Source: Phycisphaerae bacterium
GTDB taxonomy: Bacteria; Planctomycetota; Phycisphaerae; Phycisphaerales; SM1A02
DNA length: 5,178 bases
NCBI GenBank assembly: GCA_016873355.1
Contig: VGXK01000178.1
Location: 1-5,178 of the forward strand
Direction: 5' to 3'
Positions 5,005 to 5,178 of this stretch are shown one piece after another; within the stretch, counting starts at the first letter, position 1, and each line of letters opens with the position of its first letter. The notes under the pieces were generated by a model that worked only from the letters and a program-made list of their open reading frames with translations, was not told where the DNA came from and made no database searches. Both the position numbers and the translations under genes were made by a program.

Positions 5005-5047
5005 GCGAGCGAGTGGAAGGCCGCATGGCCTTGTCGCCTGCGGCTCG
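5005..5047 (+). repeat. REP-like palindromic element D (forward)
   Basis: GCGAGCGAGTGGAAGG lead-in, then CCGCA-TGGCC-TTGT-CGCC-TGCGG. It is identical to element A except G to C at 5030, which weakens the inner stem to GGC/GCC; the outer CCGCA/TGCGG stem is intact. Like A, it sits directly after a P-domain terminator. Confidence 0.7.
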
Positions 5048-5178
5048 GCGCACAGGCCCGTTCGAAGACTCTCTAGAGCGGTGACGACTCAGGCGTAGCG
5101 AGCTGGCGTTGGCGAGACGAGTGTGGCAAGGAGGGCGAAGCAGGCGGATCTTGAGGATCCGCCGATGGAGCCCGACGA
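5048..5178. other. non-coding right edge with an 8-bp hairpin
   Basis: No supported gene. GGCGGATC (5143-5150) and GATCCGCC (5156-5163) form a perfect 8-bp stem with a 5-nt loop, TTGAG, and no T-run. A minus-strand frame open from the right edge to about 5090 has no recognisable content. The style (GGCGAGACGAGTG, GGCGAAGCAGGCGGATC) looks like a repeated intergenic element, but only one copy is visible. Confidence 0.35.

Larger units (their letters stand above)
4024..5047 (+). repeat. tandem cassette, copy 2
   Basis: Second copy of 2748-3777, same orientation and same order of elements: candidate promoter, leader, Shine-Dalgarno, P-domain gene, small hairpin, terminator, REP-like hairpin. The right edge coincides with the end of the REP-like unit, after which the sequences part. 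The two copies are clearly diverged, so this is not an assembly artefact of identical repeats. Confidence 0.95.

Noticed and set aside
3735..5047. CRISPR array
   Set aside because: Only three full copies of the repeat, irregular spacing (104 and about 1150 bp), one inverted partial, and no cas genes.

Overview
The window is GC-rich. The best guess for its source is a planctomycete, probably a Phycisphaerae-like lineage. That rests mainly on two secreted proteins whose C-termini (PAPGA, a short hydrophobic stretch, then RRRR) match the PEP-CTERM variant common in that phylum. No rRNA, tRNA or marker gene is present to confirm it.

Layout. (1) Bases 1-252, plus strand: the 3' end of a gene whose C-terminus resembles the jelly-roll domain of GH35-type beta-galactosidases. 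(2) Bases 277-2595, minus strand, convergent with the first: two aldehyde dehydrogenase (ALDH) genes. The upstream one (1150-2595) is a complete ALDH with all catalytic residues. The downstream one (277-1143) is a 288-residue ALDH-like protein without a catalytic Cys, a general-base Glu or the NAD-binding motifs. Together they match the two halves of an ALDH16-type protein. They lie in the same reading frame, separated only by a TGA and two codons. (3) Bases 2596-2747: a divergent intergenic region without a clear signal. (4) Bases 2748-5047: two diverged tandem copies of a cassette of about 1.03 kb, separated by a spacer of about 245 bp. Each cassette holds a possible promoter, a leader of about 190 nt, a Shine-Dalgarno site, a 216-residue secreted P-domain (P/Homo B) protein with a PEP-CTERM-like tail, a small hairpin, a strong rho-independent terminator and a palindromic REP-like hairpin. 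Further REP-like arms lie in the spacer. (5) Bases 5048-5178: non-coding as far as can be seen, with one 8-bp perfect hairpin near the end.

The ALDH pair probably acts as one cytoplasmic aldehyde-oxidising complex. In other bacteria such split pairs often sit beside deoxyribose-phosphate aldolase, but that gene is not in this window. The P-domain paralogues are predicted to be exported and processed by an exosortase-type system. By hand alignment they are 181/216 identical. The sorting tail and N-terminus are kept while exposed parts of the P-domain have diverged. The most interesting points are the in-frame stop splitting the ALDH16-like protein and the duplicated cassette with its REP-like boundary.
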